Position numbers and translations under genes: made by a program. 16,894 bases of DNA, taken from contig CALMLK010000297.1 in the NCBI GenBank assembly GCA_937868035.1, positions 1 to 16,894 on the forward strand. Direction: 5' to 3'. Shown piece after piece: positions 10,154-16,894 of this stretch (its first letter is position 1; every line of letters starts with the position of its first letter). The notes under the pieces were generated by a model, which was given only the letters and a program-made list of their open reading frames with translations, ran no database searches and was not told the origin of the DNA. Source of the stretch: an uncultured Alphaproteobacteria bacterium. Its GTDB lineage: Bacteria > Pseudomonadota > Alphaproteobacteria > Rhizobiales > Aestuariivirgaceae.

Positions 10154-10603
10154 TCATCTGTGGGCGGTATCAAACCAGATCGTCACCGGCCCGTCGTTGA
10201 CCAGTTGGACCTTCATGTCGGCGCCGAAGACGCCCCGCGCCACGGCAAGTCCCGCGGCAGCAAGGTCCTGGCAGAAGATGTCGTAGAGTTGTTCGCCCTC
10301 CGCGGCGGGTGCCGCGGCGGAAAAGCCGGGGCGGTTGCCGCTTTCACAGCCGTTGGCGGCAAGCGTGAACTGGCTGACCGCGAGGACAGCGCCGTCGACG
10401 GCCGGCAGGGCAAGGTTCATCTTTCCGGCGTCATCGCGAAATATGCGGCAGGCCGCGATCTTCCGCGCCAGCCACCGCGCATCTTCGGCGCGATCACCTT
10501 GCATGGCGCAAACGAGTACGAGAAAGCCGCGCCCGATCTCACCCGTGATCCGGCCATCAACGGTCACGCGGGCCTCGGAGACACGTTGCACCAGGGCCCG
10601 CAC
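10154..10603 (-). CDS. dtd: D-aminoacyl-tRNA deacylase
   Basis: Hydrolyses D-amino acids (and glycine mischarged on tRNA-Ala) from tRNA, a chirality checkpoint of translation. The 149-aa product begins [17 protein letters not shown], the usual family N-terminus. It contains SQFTLAA (77-83), whose Ser-Gln-Phe-Thr is the first active-site motif, and NDGPVT (136-141), which carries the Gly-cisPro pair that rejects L-amino acids. The segment after SQFTL ([12 protein letters not shown]) differs from the E. coli wording but keeps the R-P-x-F-S core. It sits 11 nt after the RodZ-like gene and 18 nt before prfA, in one direction. Confidence 0.95.
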   Translation of the reverse strand: MRALVQRVSEARVTVDGRITGEIGRGFLVLVCAMQGDRAEDARWLARKIAACRIFRDDAGKMNLALPAVDGAVLAVSQFTLAANGCESGNRPGFSAAAPAAEGEQLYDIFCQDLAAAGLAVARGVFGADMKVQLVNDGPVTIWFDTAHR

Positions 10604-10614
10604 GAAAGAATGCC

Positions 10615-11772
10615 TCAGCCCTTGGCGGCGAGCGCCTTGGGATCAAGCGGCTCCGCCGCGAGAAGCGAACCGGGCTGGCCGAGCACGCCCTTTTCCACGC
10701 CATCGATGGAGAACACGAGTGCGCCGCCGTCTTGGGCAATGGCCACGAGGCCGTCACGGTTGGGCACGCGATAGGTGTCTCCGGGATTGAGCATCTGCGT
10801 GGCAACGCGATTGCCCTGTCCATCCTCGATCAGGAGCCAGATCGCCTTGGTCGCCGTCAGCACCACATGGACGTCCGCATCCTGGCTGCCGAAAACCTTG
10901 CCCTGCCCCGTTGTCACAGGGGCGATGTCGGCAGGCTTGCTGGTGGTGGCGACCGTGGCCGGATCGGCATCGCCGACCTGTTCGGCAATGAAGGCGCCGA
11001 GATCGCCGGTGCCTTCGCCATCGGGCAGTGCAGCCTGGTCGGCTTCGGTTTCACCCTGGCCCGGCATGGGCGTGTCAACGGCGGGTGCCGCGTCCGCCGT
11101 CGCATCCGTGGGGATTGCCGATTCCGAAACCTTCACATCGGCTGCATCGGGACCGGTCGTGGCGGTGGGCATGGGGTCGCTCGCCGATGCCATCTCCTGC
11201 AGGGCAGGGGCATCGGAAGAACCGGTGAACATGTAGGCGCTGCCCGAAACCAGCAACACCGCCAGCACCGCCGAGGCGATGAGGCCGTTCCGCCCGCCCG
11301 GCACCTTGGGCATCGGCGGCAGCTTGATCGACTTGAAATCGAGCGAAGGGATTTTGGGGAACTTGCCGAAGGGCAATATCTTGGCGCTCATCATCGGCCC
11401 GGGATTGGCCGGATGCCTGCGCGGCGCCACTTCCGGCATGGGCAGGAAGGAAGCGTAGTGGTGCAGCAGCGGATCGGGATCAAAGCCGAGGAAATCCGCA
11501 TAGGCCGCGATCATTTCCAGCGCCTCGAGACGGGGCGGCATATGGGTCATGTCGCCATATTCAATGGCTTCCACGTGATAGGGATGAATGCCCGTGCAGG
11601 CGGCAACATCATCGAGCGACAGGCCGCGCGCCATGCGCTCGCGTTCCAGGTACCATCCGGCTTCACCGGCGGGGTCCATCAGGCCATCCGGCTTGTCGCG
11701 CAATGCCATGTGGGCCTCCGCAGCTTCGCCAGATGCGTGTGTGTGGTGCGTGTCGGAAGAAGTATGGTCCAT
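10615..11772 (-). CDS. RodZ-like protein: HTH domain, membrane segment, DUF4115 domain
   Basis: A bitopic inner-membrane protein of the RodZ type, which in other bacteria links the MreB cytoskeleton to cell-wall elongation. Numbered from ATG 11772 (385 aa): an HTH_25 domain at about 36-105 ([34 protein letters not shown]), a Pro/Lys-rich juxtamembrane stretch (112-160), one membrane segment at 164-182, an acidic Ala/Thr/Asp-rich periplasmic linker (185-295) and a C-terminal DUF4115-like beta domain (about 300-370, [17 protein letters not shown]). The start is uncertain. ATG 11772 gives a His-rich extension after GGGGTGA; ATG 11709 (codon 22) has GGAGG five nucleotides upstream and looks at least as good. 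It heads a run with dtd, prfA and prmC. No mreB is nearby, so the shape role is inferred from domains only. Confidence 0.82.
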   Translation of the reverse strand: MDHTSSDTHHTHASGEAAEAHMALRDKPDGLMDPAGEAGWYLERERMARGLSLDDVAACTGIHPYHVEAIEYGDMTHMPPRLEALEMIAAYADFLGFDPDPLLHHYASFLPMPEVAPRRHPANPGPMMSAKILPFGKFPKIPSLDFKSIKLPPMPKVPGGRNGLIASAVLAVLLVSGSAYMFTGSSDAPALQEMASASDPMPTATTGPDAADVKVSESAIPTDATADAAPAVDTPMPGQGETEADQAALPDGEGTGDLGAFIAEQVGDADPATVATTSKPADIAPVTTGQGKVFGSQDADVHVVLTATKAIWLLIEDGQGNRVATQMLNPGDTYRVPNRDGLVAIAQDGGALVFSIDGVEKGVLGQPGSLLAAEPLDPKALAAKG

Positions 11773-11890
11773 GGCCTTGTCACCCCGGCAATTTGAGTTG
11801 CCGCGTTAATCTCTGAATAACCAGTTCGGAGAATGGCCAAGAATGGTGAATGATGCCCTAACGCATGGGCCATCCAGTGCAATTTTGCGA

Positions 11891-11904
11891 TTGATATCGA
11901 TCAA
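11891..11904 (+). promoter_or_regulatory. perfect FNR/FixK-type box
   Basis: TTGATATCGATCAA matches the FNR/FixK consensus TTGAT-N4-ATCAA at all ten fixed positions, and the flanking bases extend the arms to 6 bp (ATTGAT...ATCAAT). The centre is 63.5 nt upstream of the host-attachment-like ATG. If it acts at -41.5, transcription would start near 11939 with CACAGT as a poor, activator-dependent -10. It lies in the 188-nt gap between divergent genes, 125 nt from the RodZ-like ATG, so the box could also affect the leftward cluster. Confidence 0.65.
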
Positions 11905-11960
11905 TGCGGGAACTTCTCCCGGAAGCCACAGTCCTCCCGACACAATGGAGAATTCCAGAT

Positions 11961-12389
11961 ATGAAGGACGAAACCCGCAAGACCTGGATCGTGATCGCCG
12001 ACGGTGGCCATGCCCGCATCCTGCTCAACAAGCACCGGGATGAAGGCGTGAGCGAATTGCCGCTGGTGAACAAGCACGACCCCCGCCTTGCCCACCATCA
12101 CGCCGAATTGGCCGCTGGCGTGCATCACGCCGTGGCCCATAAGCCGTCACCCGAAGAGCGGGGAGAAGACAAGTTCCTCTCCACCCTTGCCGACACAGTG
12201 CAGACGGGTGTGGCAAAGAAGGAATGTGACCAGGTCATGCTGGTGGCACCCGCGGTAGCCATGGGTGTGTTGCGCAAGGCCCTGAACAAGGACACCCACA
12301 AGCACATCATCGCCGAGATCATTCACGACTATACGCACCAGGACAACGCAACGATCTGGAAGCACGTGAAAGACAAGTTGCCGCTCTGA
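11961..12389 (+). CDS. host attachment family protein (baeRF-like)
   Basis: A 142-aa cytoplasmic protein of the 'host attachment' family. The name comes from a rhizobial attachment locus, and its biochemical role is unknown. Characteristic parts are the N-terminal strand-loop TWIVIADGGHARILLNK (8-24), a His-rich middle (HHHAELAAGVHHAVAH, 45-60), the strand DQVMLVAPAVAMGVLRKAL (90-108) and the C-terminal EIIHDYTHQ (119-127). As I recall, this family is grouped with bacterial relatives of archaeo-eukaryotic release factor domains (baeRF). The frame is open 19 codons upstream, but ATG 11961 is preferred because the family starts just before this strand and GGAG lies 10 nt upstream. It stands alone between divergent and convergent genes, with an FNR/FixK-type box ahead and a strong terminator behind. 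Confidence 0.85.
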   Translation: MKDETRKTWIVIADGGHARILLNKHRDEGVSELPLVNKHDPRLAHHHAELAAGVHHAVAHKPSPEERGEDKFLSTLADTVQTGVAKKECDQVMLVAPAVAMGVLRKALNKDTHKHIIAEIIHDYTHQDNATIWKHVKDKLPL

Positions 12390-12436
12390 AGCAACTTGGG
12401 GGCGTGCCTTCCCCGACCGGGTGAAAAGGAAGGCAC
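12375..12436 (+). repeat. two tandem inverted repeats after the host-attachment gene
   Basis: AAGTTGC (12375-12381) pairs with GCAACTT (12391-12397), spanning the stop codon of the host-attachment gene. GTGCCTTCC (12404-12412) pairs with GGAAGGCAC (12428-12436) around a 15-nt loop. Both stems are perfect and non-overlapping, and they precede the main terminator hairpin. Neither has a real T-run of its own. Because inverted repeats read the same on both strands, they also lie just beyond the ptsP stop codon. Confidence 0.7.
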
Positions 12437-12442
12437 TTTGAA

Positions 12443-12477
12443 CCTCCCGCAGGGGGCTGCGGGGGGTTTTCTTTTTT
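12443..12477 (+). terminator. strong intrinsic terminator of the host-attachment gene
   Basis: CCTCCCGCAG (12443-12452) pairs with CTGCGGGGGG (12457-12466), ten pairs including one G-U, around a GGGG loop. It is followed by TTTTCTTTTTT (12467-12477). This is a textbook Rho-independent terminator for rightward transcription. The last two Ts belong to the ptsP stop codon (TAA, 12478-12476, minus strand). Leftward there is no T-run, so it should act mainly in one direction. Confidence 0.92.
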
Positions 12478-14740
12478 AGATGCTCACGCCGTTGCGGTTG
12501 GCGAATTCCAGCAGGTCGGCGCGCAGCGAGTGAAGCGGCGAGCGCAGCAGGGGCTCCATGAACGTCCACAATTTCTGCTGATCCAGCGACCGGATCATGG
12601 CCTTCACCGGGCCGACGCCAGACGGCACCATGCTCATGGACGCCATGCCGATGCCGACAAGGCCCATGGCCTCCAGCGGACGCCCACCCAGTTCGCCGCA
12701 CAGCGTCACCTTCTTCCCGTGCTGGCGTCCCTTCTCCACGATCATGCGCATCGCCGAAAGTGCTGCGGGCGAGAGCGGGTCATAGCGGCCCGCCAGCCGC
12801 GGGTTGCCGCGGTCGGAGGCAAAGAGGAACTGCACGAGATCGTTGGAGCCGATGGAGGCGAAGTCCACCAGCGGCAGGAGATGATCGAGCTGCCAGATGA
12901 GCGACGGAATTTCGATCATCACGCCGATCTTGATGCTCTTCGGCAGCGCATGCTTGCGCCCCGTGAGGTACGCCACTTCCTTGTCCACTGCCGCCTTAGC
13001 CTGGCGGAATTCATCCACGTCGGCGATCATCGGGAACATGATGCGCAGATCCTGGCCGACACCAGCCATCAGCATGGCCCGGAGTTGCAGCCGCAACAGT
13101 GCCGGACGGTCGAGTGCCATGCGGATCGAGCGCCATCCCAGCGCCGGGTTCTCTTCGCGCGGCTGGCGCAGATACGGCAGCGTCTTGTCGGCACCGATGT
13201 CGAGCGTGCGGAAGACCACAGGCTTGCCCTTGGCGTGATCGAGAATCTGCGCGTAGTGGCGCATCTGCGACGACAGGCGCGGGAAGCGCTGCGCCATCAT
13301 GAACTGCAATTCGGTGCGGTAGAGGCCAACGCCCACAGCACCCGAATCGTGCAGATGCGGCAGGTCGACAATCAATCCCGCATTGATGTTGAGCTCAACC
13401 TCGAAGCCGTCCTTGGTGACAGCGGGAAGATCACGCAGCGCCGCGAACTGCGCCTGCTTGCGCGCATAGAAACGCACCTTTTCGCTGTAGGCCCGTTGCA
13501 GCTCCTGGCTCGGGCGCACGAAGACTTCGCCCGTGCCGCCATCGACGATGATGTCGTCGCCGGGATCGATGAGATCAATCAGGCCTTCCGCCAGCCCGAT
13601 GCCGGGGATGCCGAGTGCCCGTGCCACGATGGCGACGTGGCTGGTCTTGCCGCCTTCCTCCAGGATGACGCCGCGGATCTTGCCCCGGTCATAGTCGAGC
13701 AGTTCCGCCGGACCCATGTTGCGCGCCACCACGATGGCGTTGGCCGGCAGGTCGGTGCGCGAGGCCGTGGCAACGGCGCCCGTGAGAATGCGCAGGAGAC
13801 GGTTCGACAGGTCGTCAAGATCGTGCATGCGCTCGCGCAGGTACTGGTCCTGCATGCGCATCATGCGGGCGCGGTTGTCGTTCTGCACGCGCTCCACCGC
13901 TGCTTCCGCCGTGAGGCCGGTCTGCACCGCATCGCGCAAACGGTTCACCCAGCCCTTGTCGTGGGCGAACATCCGGATCGTCTCCAGCACGTCGGAATAA
14001 TCCGTGGCCCGCATGGCGTCGGAGCCGTCGAGAAGTTCATCGACCTGTGCCCGCAGCTGCTCGACGGCCCCTTCCAGCCGCTTCAGCTCCTTGGGGATGC
14101 TTTCGGCGATCAGGTTCTCGATTTCGACGCGGGGCTCGTGCAGCACCACCTGACCCAGCGCGATGCCTTCCGCCAGCGTGTCGAAGCGCAGGTTGTGACT
14201 GCGCATGTGGGCGACGTCGATCGCCGTCTCGCGCGCCACTTCCTGCAGGTCGCCGGATGCGATGACCTCGGCCAGCACCATGGCTGTGGTCTGCAGCGCC
14301 TCTTCTTCCTCCTCGGAATAATTGCGCTTGGTGCGGTTCTGCACCACCAGCACGCCGATGACGGCGCCGCCCCGCATCACCGGCACACCGAGGAACGACT
14401 GGTAGATTTCTTCGCCCGTTTCGGGGAGGTATTTGAAGGCCGGGTGGGTCTGGGCGTCGGAAAGATTCAGGCCAATGGCCTGCTCGCCGATGAGGCCGAC
14501 GAGGCCTTCACCGGTCTTCAGCTTCGATTTGTGGACGGCTTCCGCCTTCAGGCCCTCGGAGGCGTAGAGTTCCAGCACGTTGCCGGGCCGCATCACATAG
14601 ATGGAGCACACCTCCGCCACCATGTTGGCGGCGATGATCATGACGATCTTGTCGAGTTTGGCCTGCGCTGTCTCCGGCTCCGCCATCACTTCCCGGAGCC
14701 GTCTGAGGAGGACACGCGGGCCGAGTGTGGCACTGACCAT
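12476..14740 (-). CDS. ptsP: phosphoenolpyruvate-protein phosphotransferase PtsP (enzyme I-Ntr)
   Basis: First enzyme of the nitrogen-related phosphotransferase chain: it takes phosphate from phosphoenolpyruvate and passes it to NPr, which signals to EIIA-Ntr. The 754-aa product has an N-terminal GAF sensor domain (about 27-160), which senses glutamine in the E. coli protein, then enzyme I domains. The phospho-accepting histidine is in EGGKTSHVAIVA (His368) and the catalytic cysteine in KVTLCGELGGRP (Cys681). The frame is open 23 codons further upstream, but ATG 14740 is preferred because the protein then starts MVSATLGPRVLLRRLREVM and AAGGA lies about 9 nt upstream. lysC ends 128 nt upstream on the same strand. 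The stop codon touches the T-run of the convergent terminator. NPr and EIIA-Ntr genes are not in the window. Confidence 0.96.
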   Translation of the reverse strand: MVSATLGPRVLLRRLREVMAEPETAQAKLDKIVMIIAANMVAEVCSIYVMRPGNVLELYASEGLKAEAVHKSKLKTGEGLVGLIGEQAIGLNLSDAQTHPAFKYLPETGEEIYQSFLGVPVMRGGAVIGVLVVQNRTKRNYSEEEEEALQTTAMVLAEVIASGDLQEVARETAIDVAHMRSHNLRFDTLAEGIALGQVVLHEPRVEIENLIAESIPKELKRLEGAVEQLRAQVDELLDGSDAMRATDYSDVLETIRMFAHDKGWVNRLRDAVQTGLTAEAAVERVQNDNRARMMRMQDQYLRERMHDLDDLSNRLLRILTGAVATASRTDLPANAIVVARNMGPAELLDYDRGKIRGVILEEGGKTSHVAIVARALGIPGIGLAEGLIDLIDPGDDIIVDGGTGEVFVRPSQELQRAYSEKVRFYARKQAQFAALRDLPAVTKDGFEVELNINAGLIVDLPHLHDSGAVGVGLYRTELQFMMAQRFPRLSSQMRHYAQILDHAKGKPVVFRTLDIGADKTLPYLRQPREENPALGWRSIRMALDRPALLRLQLRAMLMAGVGQDLRIMFPMIADVDEFRQAKAAVDKEVAYLTGRKHALPKSIKIGVMIEIPSLIWQLDHLLPLVDFASIGSNDLVQFLFASDRGNPRLAGRYDPLSPAALSAMRMIVEKGRQHGKKVTLCGELGGRPLEAMGLVGIGMASMSMVPSGVGPVKAMIRSLDQQKLWTFMEPLLRSPLHSLRADLLEFANRNGVSI

Positions 14741-14868
14741 GAGACGTGTCCTTAGGGGCGCTTGTAACGGTAATGCATGACGCCGGCCCTGTGCCCGATG
14801 CTGCGCCATGCCGCGGCTTTGAAGACCGGGCAGACAGGAGCAATGCGGGGGCGGACGTGATTCATGCC

Positions 14869-16122
14869 TTACTTCTTGTCCAATCCATAGGCCTGATGCA
14901 AGGCCCGCACGGCGAGTTCCGTATAGGCTTCGTCGATCAGCACCGAGACCTTGATTTCCGAGGTGGTGATGGCCTGGATGTTGATGCCCTTGTCAGCCAG
15001 CGACTTGAACATGCGCGCTGCGACGCCCGCATGACTGCGCATGCCGATGCCCACGACCGAAATCTTGGCGACGTCGGCGGAATGCACCACGTCCTCGAAG
15101 CCGACCTTGGACTTCATGCTGTTGATCACTTCGATGGCCTTGCGCAAATCCTTGCGCGCCAGCGTGAAGGTGATGTCGGTGTAGGCGCCGTCCGGCGACA
15201 GGTTCTGGACGATCATGTCCACGCTGATGTCGGCTTCCGCCAGCGGTCCGAAGATGGCTGCCGAGACGCCCGGCTGGTCCTTGACGCGGCGGATCGAGAC
15301 CTTGGCCTCGTCGCGCGAATAGGCGATTCCGCTCACAACATGCTGTTCCACGATCTTGTCCTCATCGCAAACGATTGTTCCGGGGCCCGTGCCGTCGGGC
15401 TTGTTCTGGTTCGGCGAGTCCGGCGGTTCGAAGGACGAACGCACCTGCAGCGGAACCTTGTATACCATGGCAAGCTCCACCGAGCGCGTTTGCAGGACCT
15501 TGGCACCGAGCGAGGCCTGCTCCAGCATTTCTTCGTAGGAGATGCGGTTGAGCTTCTGCGCCCCCGTCACGATGCGGGGGTCGGCGGTGTAGACGCCATC
15601 GACGTCGGTGTAGATGTCGCAAGCCGCTTCCAGCGCCGCCGCCACTGCAACGGCAGAGGTGTCCGAGCCGCCGCGGCCAAGGGTCGAGACGCGCTTGTCC
15701 GGGCCGATGCCCTGGAAGCCGGTGATGACGGCGACCTGCCCCTGCTCCATGCGCTTCACGATTTCTGCGCCGTTGATGGCCGTCATGCGGGCAGCGCCGT
15801 GGACGCCATCAGTCTCGATCGGGATTTGCCAGCCGGACCATGAGCGCGCCGGGATGCCCATGTCCTGCAGGACGATGGCGAGAAGACCCGCCGTGATCTG
15901 TTCGCCGGTGGAGACGATCGCATCATATTCGCGGGCATCGTGGACGGCGGCGGCCTGGCGGCACCACTCCACAAGCTGGTTGGTCGTGCCGGCCATGGCG
16001 GAGACGACCACCGCGACATGATTGCCGGCCTTGACTTCCCGTTCCACGTGGCGGGCGACATTGCGGATGCGCTCGATATCCGCAACCGACGTTCCGCCGA
16101 ACTTCATGACCAAACGGCCCAT
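14869..16122 (-). CDS. lysC: aspartate kinase
   Basis: Phosphorylates L-aspartate, the first step towards lysine, threonine, methionine and diaminopimelate. The 417-aa product is a stand-alone kinase with the ATP/aspartate motif VMKFGGTS (5-12), the STGEQ segment (71-75), the GRGGSDTSA loop (149-157) and [13 protein letters not shown] (171-183). These are followed by two C-terminal ACT domains (about 272-335 and 353-417) that bind feedback inhibitors in this class, probably lysine and/or threonine. Length is typical of alphaproteobacterial enzymes, and there is no fused homoserine dehydrogenase. ATG 16122 has GAGGG about 10 nt upstream. ptsP follows in the same direction and ubiG is divergent. 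I saw no attenuator or lysine riboswitch in the 171-nt upstream gap. Confidence 0.97.
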   Translation of the reverse strand: MGRLVMKFGGTSVADIERIRNVARHVEREVKAGNHVAVVVSAMAGTTNQLVEWCRQAAAVHDAREYDAIVSTGEQITAGLLAIVLQDMGIPARSWSGWQIPIETDGVHGAARMTAINGAEIVKRMEQGQVAVITGFQGIGPDKRVSTLGRGGSDTSAVAVAAALEAACDIYTDVDGVYTADPRIVTGAQKLNRISYEEMLEQASLGAKVLQTRSVELAMVYKVPLQVRSSFEPPDSPNQNKPDGTGPGTIVCDEDKIVEQHVVSGIAYSRDEAKVSIRRVKDQPGVSAAIFGPLAEADISVDMIVQNLSPDGAYTDITFTLARKDLRKAIEVINSMKSKVGFEDVVHSADVAKISVVGIGMRSHAGVAARMFKSLADKGINIQAITTSEIKVSVLIDEAYTELAVRALHQAYGLDKK

Positions 16123-16226
16123 GGGCCAAATTCCCTCAAATCAGGACGCCGCCGGAAATCAGAACGATTTCGGCCCTTTGCAGGCACCAATCAGGGAATT
16201 CCCAGACGCGTCGGGGCGTCTCATAG

Positions 16227-16254
16227 TGGACGCGGCACCGCGATGCAATATAAG
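16227..16254 (+). promoter_or_regulatory. candidate ubiG promoter
   Basis: TGGACG (16227-16232) and TATAAG (16249-16254) are separated by 16 nt, giving a start near 16261 and a leader of about 33 nt before the ubiG ATG. Four of six bases match the -35 and five of six the -10 consensus. The same gap also holds a perfect palindrome GGGAATTCCC (16194-16203) and an inverted repeat GACGC/GCGTC (16205-16209, 16216-16220) that could be operator sites. Confidence 0.45.
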
Positions 16255-16293
16255 GGCCGGAAATTGGGCCCGAAAAGTTTGGAGAGCCGCGCC

Positions 16294-16894
16294 ATGACCA
16301 TCGATACAGACGCATCCGGAGCAGCGCCGGGTGCCGCCGCCCCCCTCGCTCCCAGCCTCGATCCCGCCGAGGTGGAGAAATTTTCCCGCATGGCCGCCGA
16401 ATGGTGGAATCCCAAGGGCAAGTTCGGCGTGCTCCACGTCTTCAATCCTGTCCGGCTTGACTACATCCGCGAACAGGTGACGGCCCGCCTTGGCCGTGAC
16501 CCGCTGCAGCGCCGCCCCTTCGAGGGCCTCCGCATCCTCGACATCGGCTGCGGCGGCGGCCTGCTCTGCGAGCCCATGGCCCGCCTCGGCGCCACCGTGG
16601 TGGGGGTGGACCCCTCCGAGAAGAACATCAAGACGGCCTCCGTCCACGCCCAGGAAATGGGCCTGTCCATCGACTACCGCGTGGGCCTCGCCGAGGACCT
16701 TGCAGCGGCGGATGAACGCTTCGACGTGATCCTCAACATGGAGGTGATCGAGCACGTGGCCGATCCCGCCGCCTATACCCAGGCCTGCCTCTCCATGCTG
16801 AAGCCGGGCGGTCTCATGTTCGTCGCGACCATCAACCGCACGGGCAAGTCCTTCGCGCTGGCGATCGTGGGGGCCGAATATGTATTGGGCTGGC
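16294..16894 (+). CDS. ubiG: ubiquinone biosynthesis O-methyltransferase UbiG (3' end outside window)
   Basis: Catalyses the two SAM-dependent O-methylations of the ubiquinone ring. Only the first 200 codons are present; the frame is still open at the window edge, and full-length homologues are about 245-260 aa. After a low-complexity Ala/Pro tail (8-20) the family N-terminus appears ([20 protein letters not shown], 23-42; [12 protein letters not shown], 47-58). It is followed by SAM motif I LDIGCGGG (82-89), the acidic residue after strand 2 (VVGVDPS, 102-108), NMEVIEHV (148-155) and the [13 protein letters not shown] stretch (169-183). ATG 16294 has GGAG about 9 nt upstream. It is divergent from lysC. 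Confidence 0.96.
   Translation, partial: MTIDTDASGAAPGAAAPLAPSLDPAEVEKFSRMAAEWWNPKGKFGVLHVFNPVRLDYIREQVTARLGRDPLQRRPFEGLRILDIGCGGGLLCEPMARLGATVVGVDPSEKNIKTASVHAQEMGLSIDYRVGLAEDLAAADERFDVILNMEVIEHVADPAAYTQACLSMLKPGGLMFVATINRTGKSFALAIVGAEYVLGW

Noticed and set aside
12530..14755. Very long plus-strand open frame opposite ptsP (741 codons)
   Set aside because: Its translation is a His/Arg/Gln/Ala-rich shadow of a GC-rich gene with no family resemblance, while the minus strand carries complete ptsP.
14746..15843. Plus-strand open frame opposite lysC (365 codons)
   Set aside because: Asp/His/Arg-rich antisense translation without motifs; lysC has all catalytic and ACT motifs in the same interval.

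Overview
The window is ordinary, well-conserved chromosomal DNA from a GC-rich alphaproteobacterium, most likely a member of the Hyphomicrobiales (Rhizobiales). Three things point that way. The 16S rRNA 5' end on the minus strand is about 30 nt shorter than E. coli up to the position-338 primer site, as in alphaproteobacteria. A DUF4167 protein is present, a family known mainly from this class. The gene order ubiG / lysC - ptsP - prfA - prmC - DUF4167 - clpB - M23 peptidase resembles what I recall from rhizobial chromosomes. I cannot resolve the genus.

Layout. Positions 1-348 are the 5' end of a 16S rRNA gene read leftwards. It is preceded by a structured leader of about 380 nt, a conserved boxA-like antitermination block and a strong promoter with an A/T-rich upstream element (737-802). 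Divergent from it is a membrane-anchored M23 (LytM-type) peptidoglycan peptidase (1240-2877). It converges on a leftward clpB-mmcQ/yjbR pair (5924-2920). A formate/nitrite-family channel (6129-6938) is divergent from clpB and converges on the DUF4167 gene (7892-6978). Next comes a tight leftward cluster: a RodZ-like HTH membrane protein, dtd, prfA and prmC (11772-8218). A small host-attachment/baeRF-like gene (11961-12389) is divergent from that cluster and ends in a strong intrinsic terminator shared with the end of ptsP. ptsP (14740-12476) and lysC (16122-14869) lie leftward in series. ubiG starts divergently at 16294 and runs off the window end.

How the genes work together. Three of the four genes in the 11.8-8.2 kb cluster serve translation: Dtd clears D-aminoacyl-tRNA, RF1 terminates at UAA/UAG, and PrmC methylates the GGQ glutamine of RF1. 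The prfA and prmC reading frames overlap by 14 nt. The adjacent host-attachment gene belongs, as I recall, to a superfamily related to archaeo-eukaryotic release factors. ClpB handles aggregated protein, PtsP starts the nitrogen-related phosphotransfer chain, LysC opens the aspartate amino-acid pathway, and UbiG belongs to ubiquinone synthesis.

I found no mobile element, CRISPR array, tRNA, phage gene or defence system. The most interesting signals are regulatory: a perfect FNR/FixK-type box before the host-attachment gene, a degenerate copy at the identical distance before the formate/nitrite channel, three tandem hairpins at the host-attachment/ptsP junction, and the uncharacterised, highly repetitive DUF4167 protein beside the release-factor genes.
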